56,690 bases of DNA, from assembly GCA_001304855.1 (NCBI GenBank), contig BBZN01000027.1:1-56690 (forward strand), read 5' to 3'. Shown here in pieces: positions 40,896 to 50,709 of this stretch. Below the pieces are notes generated by a model. The model saw only the letters and a program-made list of their open reading frames with translations. It had not been told where the DNA came from and searched no databases. Origin of the DNA: Clostridia bacterium UC5.1-1D2 (GTDB taxonomy: Bacteria > Bacillota > Clostridia > Lachnospirales > Lachnospiraceae). How positions within the stretch are numbered: the stretch's first letter is position 1; the number at the start of each line of letters is the position of its first letter. Both the position numbers and the translations under genes were made by a program.

Positions 40896-42223
40896 CAATC
40901 TGGGGCTTAAAATACTTTCTGTCTTCCTGGCATTTTTTGTGTGGCTGGCTGTGGTTAATATATCAAACCCTGAGGACACAGATACCCAGGAAGTTCCGTT
41001 GGAAATTCTTAATGAGAGCATACTGACTTCCAGCGGAAAGACCTTTGAGCTCCTGACTGATAAGAGCACTGTCACGGTAAGTTACCGTGTGAGGACTCTG
41101 GATGCCGGCAGTATCAGACCGTCGGATTTCAGGGCCTATATAGACCTAGCCGATATGTATGAGCCTACGGGCTCCGTTCCGGTAAAGGTGGAAGTGAAGA
41201 ACAATAAAAGCCGCCTGGTGGATTCGCCGGTGGCAAGACCCGGCGTTATCCGGGTGGCAACAGAGGATCTGCAGCGCAAGCCTTTTGATTTGGTAGCATA
41301 TGTGGAAGGCGAACCGGCGGCTGCTTATAAGAAGGGAGAGTTAACGCTGTCCCCCTCCTATGTATATGTAAGCGGCCTGTGTCCATGGTGGGGCGAATCA
41401 GCAAGGTAGGCGTAATCATTAATATTGAGGGCGCGGACTCCGATCAGACGGGGACAGCCACAGTGAAGTGTTTTGATGCCAACGACAACGAGCTCCGGGA
41501 GCTTACGGAGGATGACAGGCTGACCTTCAGCCGCTCTGAAATCAGCTATTCCCTGCCTATCTTAAAGAGCAAGGATCTTACATTGGATTTCAGGCCTGAG
41601 GGAAAGGTAGCGGAGGGTTACCGCTTTACGGGAATTGTGAGCAGCAGCAGTTCCGTGTCCGTGAAGGGACTTAAATCTGACCTGGCAGAGATTAATTCCA
41701 TTACCGTACAGGGACCTGAACTGAATATGGATGGAGCCACCTCCGACAGGGAAGTGACCATAGACTTAAACCAGTATCTTCCTGAGGGGGTTGAACTGGT
41801 GGATACCTCCAACGAGGTGAAGATTGTCATTAAGGTGGAGGCTTTGGAAAGCCGGACTTATCATATCCCGGCGGGGCAGATCCGCCAGGTGGGATCCGAC
41901 AGCCAGTATAGTTATGAACTGGGGGCCGATACGGTGAGCGTAATCATAAAAGGCCTCAAAGAGGATTTGGACCAGCTGACGGAATCCGGCCTGTCTGCTG
42001 AGATGGATGTAAGCGCTCTGGAGCCGGGAGCCACAATGTGGAGCTGACCTTCCAACTGGGAGCCGCCTATGAGCTGGTAAGCTATGACCGGCCTCAGATA
42101 ACCGTTCAGGAAAAGGGACCGGCAGGGACTTCGGGGGCAGATGAGACATCGGAGGGCGGGACGGCGAAGGAGTCAGCCTCCCCGGAAACAGAGGCAGAGG
42201 GACCTGCTTCCGATCCTCAGTAG
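40876..42223 (+). CDS. cdaR: YbbR-domain regulator CdaR, two frameshifts
   Basis: Reconstructed length is 449 residues. One N-terminal membrane anchor (residues 8-25, LKILSVFLAFFVWLAVVNI) is followed by four YbbR-like repeats outside the cell (motifs FELLTDKSTVTVSYRV, PSYVYVSGP, VKGLKSDLAEI, VIIKGLKEDL). The acidic, Ser/Ala-rich tail of about 40 residues is unusual. One G is lost near 41374 and one C near 42032 (GAGCCACAA should be GAGCCCACAA). CdaR tunes c-di-AMP synthesis by CdaA. The two overlap by 20 bp. Confidence 0.9.
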
Positions 42224-42269
42224 AACGGGGTTACAGGGATTTTATTTGTTATGCAAGGAGAGAGGCAAT

Positions 42270-42533
42270 ATGGTAAGTGCATCGGCAGTAATCAAGAATC
42301 CAACCGGCCTTCATCTGAGACCGGCAGGCGTCCTCTGTAAAGAGGCATTGCTTTATAAATCCAAGATATCTTTTAAGATAGGCAGCACAACAGCCAATGC
42401 CAAGAGCGTATTAAGCGTTCTTGGGGCCTGTGTAAAGTCTGGGGATGAGCTTTTGTTCATCTGCGAGGGGCCGGACGAGGAGAAGGCGCTGGCGGCCATT
42501 GTGAAGATTGTTGAGGACGGACTGGGAGAGTAG
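42270..42533 (+). CDS. ptsH: HPr phosphocarrier protein (His15, Ser46)
   Basis: The 87-residue protein is intact. GLHLRPA places the phospho-acceptor at His15, and NAKSVLSVL places Ser46 for HPr kinase. Both control points are present, so this is the canonical general HPr. It lies 216 bp before enzyme I, as in ptsHI operons. AAGGAGAG precedes the ATG. Residue 20 is Gly where Ala or Thr is usual. It is one of three HPr-like proteins in the window; the others lack one of the two key residues. Confidence 0.92.
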   Translation: MVSASAVIKNPTGLHLRPAGVLCKEALLYKSKISFKIGSTTANAKSVLSVLGACVKSGDELLFICEGPDEEKALAAIVKIVEDGLGE

Positions 42534-42635
42534 TGGGTCTGAAAAGACAAAATGTTATAAAAATGAACGCTGGGAATCTCCCTTGCACCTGCCTTTGGGG
42601 CTGATTTTCCGCCGGCCGCACACAAATTGAATCAA

Positions 42636-42652
42636 CGTACGCGCCGCGTACG
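42636..42652. repeat. perfect inverted repeat between HPr and enzyme I
   Basis: CGTACGCG (42636-42643), a single C, then CGCGTACG (42645-42652). It is flanked by weaker complementary CACAAATT/AAATTGTG. The 216-bp gap 42534-42749 holds this and the ptsI ribosome site; no gene is seen. It could be a protein site, a processing or attenuation hairpin, or a remnant of an inserted element. Confidence 0.6.
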
Positions 42653-42749
42653 CCTAATAAAATTGTGCACAGCTGACAAATAATCATCTCGCAAAATCAG
42701 GCACAAAGAGATTCCGAGAGTTCATAAAATTAATAAGGAGGTACAGAAT

Positions 42750-44470
42750 ATGTACAAGGGAACGAGCGCATCTGCGGGAATTGGAATTGGAAAAGCAGTG
42801 ATTGTGAAGGAGGAAAAGCTGGTTATTACCAGACAGACCATAAACGATTCGGCAGAGGAGATTCAGCGTTTTAAGGGAGCGCTGGAGAAAACGATCAAAG
42901 AGACAGAGCGCATGGCGGAAGATTTGGCTACACGGGTAGGGGAGAAGGAGGCTGAGATTATGCAGGGGCACATGATGCTTCTGGCAGATCCCATGCTTAC
43001 GGGAGAGATTGAAGGTTCGATTCAGAACGACAAGGTAAACAGCGAGTTTGCAATTGAAAATGTCTGCAATATGTACGCGGACATGTTCGCTTCCATGGGA
43101 GACGAGCTGATGCAGCAGAGAGCCACAGACATGCGTGATATTAAGACCCGCATGCAGAAGACCCTTATGGGCATCCGGTCTGTGGATATATCCGGCCTTC
43201 CAAAGGGCAGCGTCATTGTGGCAGAGGATTTGACTCCTTCGATGACGGCGGGAATCAACCCTGAAAACGTTACGGGTATTGTGACTGAGCTGGGCGGAAA
43301 AACGTCCCACAGTGCAATCCTGGCCAGAGCCTGGAGATTCCTGCCGTGGTTGCGGTAACTGCCTTTCTGGCGGAGGCCAGGGACGGGGATGAAATTGTGC
43401 TGGACGGCGCTACAGGCGAGGTTTATCTGAACCCGGAGGCTTCTGTGAAGGCGGAGTATGAGAACAAAAAAAACACCTTCATGGAAGAGAAAAAAGATCT
43501 GGAGCAGTATATCGGAAAACCGTCAGTGACTAAGGATGGCGTACAGGTAGAGATTGTGGCGAATATCGGAAAGCCGGAGGATGTGGAGAAGGTGCTCCAG
43601 TACGACGGAGAGGGCATAGGCCTGTTCCGTACGGAGTTCCTCTTTATGGACAGAACTGCAATGCCTACGGAGGATGAGCAGTTTGAAGCCTACAGGAAGG
43701 TGGCCGCAGCCATGAAGGGTAAGCCTGTGATTATACGCACCTTGGATATCGGCGGCGACAAGGAGATTCCATATATGGGGCTGGAGAAGGATGAGAATCC
43801 CTTCCTGGGCTACCGCGCCGTCCGTTTCTGCCTGGACCGCAGGGAGGACGTATACAAGCCCCAGCTGAGAGCGCTTCTCAGAGCCAGCGCATTCGGAAAT
43901 ATCCGCATTATGGTGCCTCTGGTGACCTGTATTGAGGAGTACCGTCAGGCAAAGGCGCTGGTGGAGGAGCTTAAGGGTGAACTGGACAGCCAGGGTATCC
44001 CTTATAAGAAGGATATTCAGGTCGGTATCATGGTTGAGACTGCGGCTGCGTCCCTTATTGCAGATATCTTCGCAAAGGAGGCGGACTTCTTCAGCATCGG
44101 TACAAACGATCTGACCCAGTACACAATGGCTGTGGACAGAGGCAATAAGAAGGTATCCTATTTGTACTCTACATTCAATCCGGCGGTCCTCAGAAGTATT
44201 AAGCACATCATTGCCAGCGGCCGGGAGGCAGGTATTATGGTAGGCATGTGCGGCGAAGCGGCCAGCGACCCCATGATGATCCCGCTGCTTCTGGCATTTG
44301 GCCTCAATGAATTCAGCATGAGCGCGTCGGCGATTCTCAAGGCCAGAAAGATGGTGACTGAGTACAGCGTGGCGGAGCTTCAGGCTGTGGCCAGCAAGGC
44401 CATGACTTTTGCAACGGCCGCAGAGGTTGAGCAGTACATGAAAGCGTTTGTGGAGAAGGTTAATCTTTAA
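42750..44470 (+). CDS. ptsI: PTS enzyme I, one frameshift
   Basis: Reconstructed length is 573 residues, exactly typical. The N-terminal HPr-binding helical part precedes the active His in GGKTSHSAILAR (about residue 185). The PEP-binding barrel shows GIGLFRTEFLFMDR, DIGGDKEIPYMG, and the Cys loop GMCGEAASDP. One C is lost near 43333 (AGAGCCTGG should be AGAGCCCTGG). Enzyme I moves phosphate from PEP to HPr His15. AAGGAGG precedes the ATG. Its stop shares one base with the next start. Confidence 0.94.
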
Positions 44471-45774
44471 TGATTGTATATTTTGTTTGCTATGTTATAA
44501 GCTTTCTGTTGGCCCGGCAGCATTTTTATGTGCTGTCCGGGCTGGTTTTGATCACCGCCGCTCTGTGGCTGTATCTGAAGGATTACCGCCGCAGCGGCAG
44601 CCTGATCCATCTGCGGGGGCTCTTCTGTCTCTTTTTCGTGGGAGGACAGGGCCTCTCCTGCTTTAAACTCAGCCGCCTCCAGAGGGACTGGGCTGTGGAG
44701 ACCTGGGTATGCCTCTTTGTGGGAACCGCCGCTTTTTGGCTGATTTTTGAAGTCCTTACCAGACGGCTGGAGGGCTGGACAGAGAAGGATATGGAGCCGG
44801 TATACAGGTATTATGCTTCGCCGGACTCTCCTTTTCAGGCCGGAAGAATTTTAAAGGCTATGGGCGGACTGGTTGTCCTGTCCTTTCTGGCCTTCTTTTT
44901 TGAGGCGTGGAAACTGGGGTTTGTACCGCTGTTTTCCTTCGGGGTTCCACACGCTTACTCCTATTTTCATGTAAGCGGAGTACATTATTTTACGGTGTCC
45001 TGCGTCCTGGTGCCCAGTCTCTTTGTCGTCTACACCTTAATGTCCAAGCACCGGGGAGAGGGATTTTCAGAGACAAAGCGTCTGGCTGGGCCTGCTGCTT
45101 ACTGTCTTGTCCCTGGCGGTGCCTGTGCTTTGCGTGTCCAGATTTCAGCTGATACTGGCTGTGGGTATGGCTGTATTCACCTATATCTCCATGATTGGCA
45201 CATTTAAACTGCGGTATGTGGGAATTCTGATGTGCTGCATGGCGCCTGCCTATGTGGCCCTCACGGTGATGCGCAGCCACAGTGTGGAGTACTTAAACGG
45301 AATATTTGAGATGAAAAACAGCAATATGCCTATCTTCATTACCCAGCCTTATATGTACATTGCCAACAATTATGACAACTTCAACTGTCTGGTGGAGCAG
45401 CTGCAGACTCATGCCATGGGCCTGAGAATGCTTTTCCCCCTGTGGCTCTCACAGGACTTAAGTTTCTGTATCCGGCTTTGGTGACCTTTCCTCTTTTTGT
45501 GACCAAGGAGGAGCTGACCACGGTGACTCTTTTCTATGACGCATACTATGATTTTGGGATTTTGGGAATGCTTTTTTTTGGCGCCGCTCTGGGCGGGGCC
45601 TGCTGCCTCCTGGTGAGAAAGAGGAGAAGAATGGCCTGCCCGGCGGGCCATGTGTTCTACGCCCAAATCGCCATGTATATGGCATTGTCATTTTTCACCA
45701 CCTGGTTCTCAAACCCTGCCACCTGGTTTTATCTGGCAGTTACGGCCGTTGTCTATTTTTATGTGCGGTCATAG
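44470..45774 (+). CDS. Wzy-like oligosaccharide polymerase/ligase membrane protein, two frameshifts
   Basis: Reconstructed length is 435 residues with 10 to 12 membrane segments. A periplasmic-type loop contains YLNGIFEMKNSNMPIFITQPYMYIANNYDNFNCL (coordinates near 45290-45390), as in O-antigen/teichuronic polymerases (O-ag_pol_Wzy). CCC reduced to C near 45083 and GGG to GG near 45456 explain the breaks (KRPWLGLLL and FPLWALTGLKFLYPAL after repair). It overlaps the enzyme I stop codon by one base. The family joins repeat units outside the membrane; no other polysaccharide genes are adjacent, so the role is open. Confidence 0.65.
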
Positions 45775-45816
45775 GGGGGCGAAAAAGAAAGAATATAAAA
45801 AATGTATAAAATATCG

Positions 45817-45845
45817 TTGACTTTTTTCTTAAAATTTGCTATGAT
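45817..45845 (+). promoter_or_regulatory. promoter of the glucose-type PTS operon
   Basis: TTGACT at 45817-45822 and TATGAT at 45840-45845 with a 17-bp spacer, followed by the antiterminator leader. Confidence 0.75.
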
Positions 45846-45887
45846 GCTGATAGCGAAAGAAAGCAAATACAATTTAACATTAAAATC

Positions 45888-45915
45888 GGATTGTTACTGT
45901 TCGGCAGGCAAAACC
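45888..45915 (+). promoter_or_regulatory. RAT site (LicT-type ribonucleic antiterminator)
   Basis: GGATTGTTACTG followed by TTCGGCAGGCAAAACC is an almost exact match to the RNA site of LicT/BglG proteins. Its 3' bases overlap the first arm of the terminator that follows, so folding of one excludes the other. Confidence 0.92.
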
Positions 45916-45983
45916 AGGTTTGTTAAAGAGAGGATAGACCAAAGCTAAATTGGGTATATCTTTTTAACAAAGTTGGTTTTTTT
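45911..45983 (+). terminator. conditional leader terminator overlapped by the RAT
   Basis: Arms at about 45912-45927 (AACCAGGTTTGTTAAA) and 45963-45978 (TTTAACAAAGTTGGTT) are followed by seven T. A LicT dimer bound to the RAT would block the first arm. Confidence 0.85.
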
Positions 45984-46002
45984 GTTTTAATCAGGAGCAG
46001 GG

Positions 46003-46833
46003 ATGAAAATAGCAAAGGTTATTAATAATAACATAGTCAGTACCTGCGATGAAGACGGCAGGGAAATTGTGGTGATGGGCAGAGGCATCGGCTTTAAAGC
46101 CAGGGAAGGCGCGGCCATCGACGAGGAGAAAATAGAGAAGATATTCCGGCTGGACAGCCAGAATACCATGGACCGGTTTAAAGAGATGCTGGTGAATCTG
46201 CCTATGGAGCATGTGCAGATCTCAGCGGAGATTATCAGCTATGCCAAGTCGGTTCTGAAACGCCCGATTAATCCAAATGTATATATTACCCTTACGGACC
46301 ATATAAATTTTGCACTGGAGCGGTTCAGCCAGAGGATGATGTTTACCAATCCTTTGATCCGGGAGGTCAAGGCTTTTTACAATGAGGAGTATCTCATCGG
46401 CGAGTATGCCATTGCGATGATCCAGAGGGATCTCGGAGTGAAGCTTCCTGTGGATGAGGCGGCCTCCATCGCCCTCCATATTGTGAATGCAGAATACGAC
46501 GCGCCTATGGGTGATACAATAAAGATTACAAATTTGATTCAACAGGTGCTGGAGGTGGTGAAGGAATATTTTCAGGTGGAGCTGGATGAACAGTCCCTCT
46601 ACTATGAGCGTTTTATCACCCACTTGCGGTTTCTGGCCCAGCGGGTATTTACAGGGGAGCGTATGGAACTGGATAATCTGGAATTTCAGGAAATGATCGA
46701 CCGGATGTATCCTGAGGAGTACGCCTGCAGCCAGAAGGTACAGGTGCTGATTCAAAGGGAGTACGGACACGAAGTGACGGAGGAGGAGATGGCCTACCTG
46801 GCCCTCCATATCCGCAGAATCAGAAGCAGGTAA
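46003..46833 (+). CDS. licT: LicT/BglG-family PRD antiterminator
   Basis: The 276-residue protein is intact. The N-terminal RNA-binding CAT domain (MKIAKVINNNIV, GRGIGFKAREG) is followed by PRD1 (about 65-170, LTDHINFALERF) and PRD2 (about 175-276, RFITHLRFLAQRVF, LALHIRRI). Conserved His residues in each PRD are the PTS phosphorylation sites that switch the dimer. The leader carries its target RAT, so it autoregulates the operon. Downstream EIIA, an HPr and EIIBC of the glucose class suggest a GlcT-like job, though the RAT is of LicT type. The symbol is therefore by family. Confidence 0.88.
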   Translation: MKIAKVINNNIVSTCDEDGREIVVMGRGIGFKAREGAAIDEEKIEKIFRLDSQNTMDRFKEMLVNLPMEHVQISAEIISYAKSVLKRPINPNVYITLTDHINFALERFSQRMMFTNPLIREVKAFYNEEYLIGEYAIAMIQRDLGVKLPVDEAASIALHIVNAEYDAPMGDTIKITNLIQQVLEVVKEYFQVELDEQSLYYERFITHLRFLAQRVFTGERMELDNLEFQEMIDRMYPEEYACSQKVQVLIQREYGHEVTEEEMAYLALHIRRIRSR

Positions 46834-46883
46834 GGCGCCGGAGAGCGCGGAAAAATTGAATATATTGAAAGGAGTTAATAGGG

Positions 46884-47377
46884 ATGTTTGGTGTGTTGAA
46901 AAAATGTTTAAGGGAGAAAATGAGATAGAGAGGCGTATTACGGCGCCGGTAACAGGGAAAGCTGTATCTATGCAGGATGTGGCCGACCCTACCTTCAGCC
47001 AGGAGATCCTGGGGAAGGGAACGGCAGTGGTTCCCTCTGAGGGAAGAGTGGTAGCGCCCTGCGACGGTCAGGTGACAATGGTCTTTGACACAAAGCACGC
47101 GGTAAGCCTTCAGACAGAGTACGGCGCAGAACTGATTATCCACATCGGGCTGGATACGGTACAGCTAAAGGGACAGTATTTCAAAGCCCATGTGTCGGCA
47201 GGCCATAAGGTAAAACAGGGAGATCTTCTGGTGGAGTTTGACATTGATAAGATTAAGGAAGCCGGGTATGATGTGACCACGCCGGTGATTGTCTGCAATA
47301 CGCCGGAGTTTCCAAAGCTGGAATCCATCTGCGGCATGGATGTGAAGGCAGGAGAGACGGCTATTATTAAACTGTGA
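46884..47377 (+). CDS. crr: PTS EIIA, glucose family, one frameshift near the start
   Basis: Reconstructed length is 164 residues. ATG 46884 follows AAAGGAG. A six-A run near 46900 should be seven, giving MFGVLKKMFKGENEI. The EIIA-Glc barrel shows ITAPVTGKAV and both active-site histidines: HAVSLQTEYG (first) and ELIIHIGLDTVQLKG (phospho-His). It receives phosphate from HPr and passes it to the EIIB domain encoded two genes on. In Firmicutes this domain is often fused to EIICB; here it is separate. Confidence 0.9.
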
Positions 47378-47393
47378 AAAGGCGGGAGATAGA

Positions 47394-47645
47394 TTGATTG
47401 AACGCAGATTTATATTAAAGGATGAGATGGGGCTTCACGCCAGGCCGGCGGCCATGCTGATGATGAAAATGCGTAAGGTCCACTCATCTGTGAAAATCAG
47501 CTGCAAGGGAGAAATTGCAGACGGCAAGGATGTAATGGATATTATGTCGCTCCATACCGTGGCCGGTGACGAGGTGGTGTTTTGCATAGAGGGACCTGAC
47601 GAGGAGGAGGCTATGAAAGCGGTGGAGTCGGTTATGAACCTTTGA
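47394..47645 (+). CDS. HPr-like protein of the PTS operon (His15, Asp46)
   Basis: The 83-residue protein is intact and starts at TTG with GGGAG eight bases upstream. GLHARPA gives His15, so it can carry phosphate from enzyme I. At position 46 it reads DGKDVMDIM: Asp replaces the kinase-target Ser. In studied HPr proteins S46D mimics the Ser-phosphorylated form. This copy cannot be switched by HPr kinase and may be permanently in, or insensitive to, the repressed state. It lies between EIIA and EIIBC, so it may be a dedicated carrier for this transporter. Confidence 0.88.
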   Translation: MIERRFILKDEMGLHARPAAMLMMKMRKVHSSVKISCKGEIADGKDVMDIMSLHTVAGDEVVFCIEGPDEEEAMKAVESVMNL

Positions 47646-47803
47646 ATCCACTGGCTGAGATTTCGGAAAGCCTCAGAAAATTTTAACATGATTTAAGCCC
47701 GGAAACCGGGATTAAATAGAAACGTAGTGATTCTATAATTCAGAGTATTCCCATAGAGAAAGTATATGTGGGAGCTCTCATTTAAAGAAAGGGGAATTTA
47801 GTT

Positions 47804-49308
47804 ATGATGAAGTATTTGCAGAAACTGGGTAAGTCACTGATGCTTCCGGTAGCGGTTCTGCCGGCAGCGGCGCTGCTTATGGGTATCGGCTATTGGATGG
47901 ATCCAAGCGGATGGGGCGCAAATAACCAGATTGCGGCATTCTTAATTAAAGCCGGCGGCGCGCTGGTAGATAATCTGCCATATCTGTTCGCCATCGGCGT
48001 TGCGGTAGGCATGGCCAAGGAGCAGGACGGAGCGGCGGCTCTTTCCGGTCTGGTTGCATTCCTGATTGTAACCACGCTTTTGAGCACCAGCGTTGTTGTA
48101 ATGTTAAAGGGAATCAAACCCGACGGCGAGTTGGACGCAGTAGGCGTGTTTGCCCGTGATAATATGGATTCAAAGCTTGCATTTGACGCGATTAAAAATG
48201 CCTTTACCGGTATTATCTCCGGTTTGGTTGCAGCTACCTGCTACAATAAGTTCAGCAGGACAAAACTGCCGGATGCGCTGTCATTCTTCAGCGGCAAGCG
48301 CTGTGTCGCTATCATTACATCCGTTGCAATGCTGCTCGTGTCCGTTATTTTGTTCTTTATCTGGCCTGTTATCTACTCAGGTCTGGTAGGACTCGGAATG
48401 GCTATTAAGGATATGGGGGCAATCGGCGCCGGTATCTACGCATTCTTTAACCGTCTGCTGATACCTACGGGCCTTCATCATGCGCTGAATCAGGTGTTCT
48501 GGCAGAATCTTGCAGGCATCAATGATATCGGAAACTTCTGGAGCCCCACCGAGGAACTGCTGGCAGCAGGAGGCGTTATCGGAAATTACCGTGTAGGCAT
48601 GTATCAGGCAGGATTCTTCCCTGTTATGATGTTTGGCCTTCCGGCGGCCGCTCTGGCTATGTACCACACAGCCAAGTCTGACAAGAAGAAAATCGCCTAC
48701 GGCCTTTTACTGGCAGGCGCCGTGTCCTCCTTCTTTACCGGCGTTACCGAGCCTCTTGAGTTCGCATTCATGTTCCTGGCTCCCGGATTATATCTGGTGC
48801 ACGCAGTCCTTACAGGTATTGTAGTGGCAGTGACGGCTATGTTCGGCTGGACGGCAGGTTTTGGTTTCAGCGCAGGTTTCGTGGATTTCTTCCTGAGCAG
48901 CAGGCTTCCTATGGCCCACCAGCCATACATGCTGCTGGTGGAGGGCGTTGTAGTTGCGGTTATCTACTATGTTATTTTCCGCACCGCTATTCTGGCCTTT
49001 AATTTAAAGACTCCCGGACGTGAAGACGACGATCTGGACGCGAGATGGCGGCTGTACTTTCCAACGACGATTTTACAAAGGTTGCGGCAGTGGTTCTGGA
49101 AGGCTTGGGCGGCAAGGCCAATGTAACTTCGCTGGATAACTGCATCACAAGGCTGAGACTGGAGATCAAAGACTATACCTTAGTGGACGAGAAGAAGATT
49201 AAGTCGGCAGGCGTGGCAGGGGTTATGCGTCCCAGCAAGACCTCCGTACAGGTGATTATCGGAACCAAGGTTCAGTTTGTTGCTGACGAAATGAAAAAAA
49301 TGTTATAG
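47804..49308 (+). CDS. PTS glucose/N-acetylglucosamine-class EIIBC (IIC-IIB), one frameshift
   Basis: Reconstructed length is 501 residues. The IIC domain (about 1-395) has some ten membrane segments and the substrate motif GVTEPLEFAFMF. A linker GREDDDLDAE follows, then the IIB domain with its phospho-Cys in LDNCITRLRLE. One G is lost near 49043 (GACGCGAGATG should be GACGCGGAGATG). The 158-bp gap before it holds small hairpins near 47652 and 47695 but no second RAT. AAAGGGG precedes the ATG and a strong terminator follows. Sugar specificity (glucose, GlcNAc or maltose) cannot be fixed from sequence alone. Confidence 0.9.
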
Positions 49309-49333
49309 TATTCGGCAATTAGCATAGAGAATA

Positions 49334-49367
49334 CCGGAGCGGGAGACAGCACCCGCTCCGGTTTTTT
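49334..49367 (+). terminator. terminator of the PTS operon
   Basis: Perfect 10-bp arms CCGGAGCGGG and CCCGCTCCGG are followed by six T. Confidence 0.92.
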
Positions 49368-49501
49368 AAGTTTACAGGCAAAGCATTAGGGCCTGCCTGA
49401 ACCGGAAATGCCAGGCCGGTCCCGCGGGCATAAAGATGCCTTCGGGAAGAATCCTGAGGATGAGCAGAGGAGAGAAAGGGATTTACGGTGTTGATTGTAT
49501 A

Positions 49502-49530
49502 TTGAAAGTGTGGACGGATTGAAGTATAAT
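49502..49530 (+). promoter_or_regulatory. promoter for the DUF362 gene
   Basis: TTGAAA at 49502-49507 and TATAAT at 49525-49530, 17 bp apart, 33 bp before the start codon. Confidence 0.75.
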
Positions 49531-49562
49531 GAACCAGTATAACGATTCCAAAGGAGGATATC

Positions 49563-50660
49563 ATGGCAGCATCAAAGGTATATTACACCAATATGAGAAC
49601 TACATTGACGGAAAATCTCCTGCAGAAGCTGGAGCGTCTTGTGAAAAAAGCCGGTATGATGGATATTGATTTCAACAACAAATATACAGCCATCAAAATT
49701 CATTTCGGAGAACCCGGAAATCTGGCTTATTTAAGGCCCAACTATTCCAAGGTATTAGTGGATCTGATCAAAGGACAGAAGGGAAAGGTATTTCTTACAG
49801 ACTGCAACACACTCTATGTAGCCGCAGAAAAAATGCTCTGGATCATCTGGATGCAGCCTACGAGAACGGCTACAATCCATTTGCCACAGGCTGCCACGTG
49901 ATTATTGCAGACGGACTGAAGGGAACGGACGAAACCCTGGTTCGTAGACGGGGATTATGTGAAGGAGGCCAAGATCGGCCGGGCGGTTATGGATGCGGAT
50001 ATTATCATATCCCTCACTCATTTTAAAGGCCATGAAGCCACAGGGTTCGGCGGTACGTTAAAGAACCTGGGCATGGGCTGCGGTTCCAGGGCGGGAAAGA
50101 TGGAGATGCATAATGCAGGAAAGCCCTTTGTTGATACTGAGGCCTGCGTGGCTGCGGCTCCTGCAGGAAGGTATGCGCCCACAGCGCCATTACCGTTGCG
50201 GACCGCAAGGCGTCCATAGACCTGCCAAATGTGCAGGCTGCGGCCGCTGCATCGGCGTCTGTCCCGTGGATGCGGTGGCGTCCATGTGCGATGAGGCCAA
50301 CGACATACTGAATATGAAGATAGCGGAGTATTCCCTGGCTGTTTTAAAGGGCCGTCCCAACTTCCATGTAAGCCTGGTGGTGGATGTGTCCCCAAACTGT
50401 GACTGCCATTCGGAAAATGACGCCCCGATCGTGCCCAATATCGGCATGTTTGCATCCTTCGACCCGGTAGCCTGGATATGGCATGTGCGGACGCAGTAAA
50501 CAGGCAGCCGGTTCTCGGGGGAAGCTTTCTGGCAGAACAGTCCCAGGACAGCCACGATCATTTCATAAACACCCATCCGGATACCAACTGGGAAACCTGC
50601 ATCGATCACGGAGTAAAGCTGGGACTGGGAAATAAGGAATACGAACTGATTACGATCTGA
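49563..50660 (+). CDS. DUF362 protein with two [4Fe-4S] ferredoxin motifs, five short-run errors
   Basis: Reconstructed length is 367 residues. The DUF362 part (about 1-185: AIKIHFGEPGN, YLRPNYSK, FLTDCNTLY, DADIIISLTHFKGHE) is followed by a bacterial ferredoxin pair. That pair reads CVGCGSCRKVCAHSAI, then KCAGCGRCIGVCPVDAV, eight Cys for two clusters. A C-terminal DUF362 portion ends it (FDPVALDMACADAVN). Losses lie near 49826, 49941 (CCC to C), 50152 (GGG), 50226 (CCC) and 50472 (CCC). AAAGGAGG precedes the ATG. The family is common in anaerobes; the function is unknown, probably electron transfer coupled. Confidence 0.82.
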
Positions 50661-50709
50661 GAAGAATCGCAGCAGATGATAAGATTATCACGAGGAGGAC
50701 CACAACAGC

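Noticed and set aside
50660..50709. SAM riboswitch before metY
   Set aside because: Only about 50 bp separate the genes, too short for the aptamer, and no matching core is seen.
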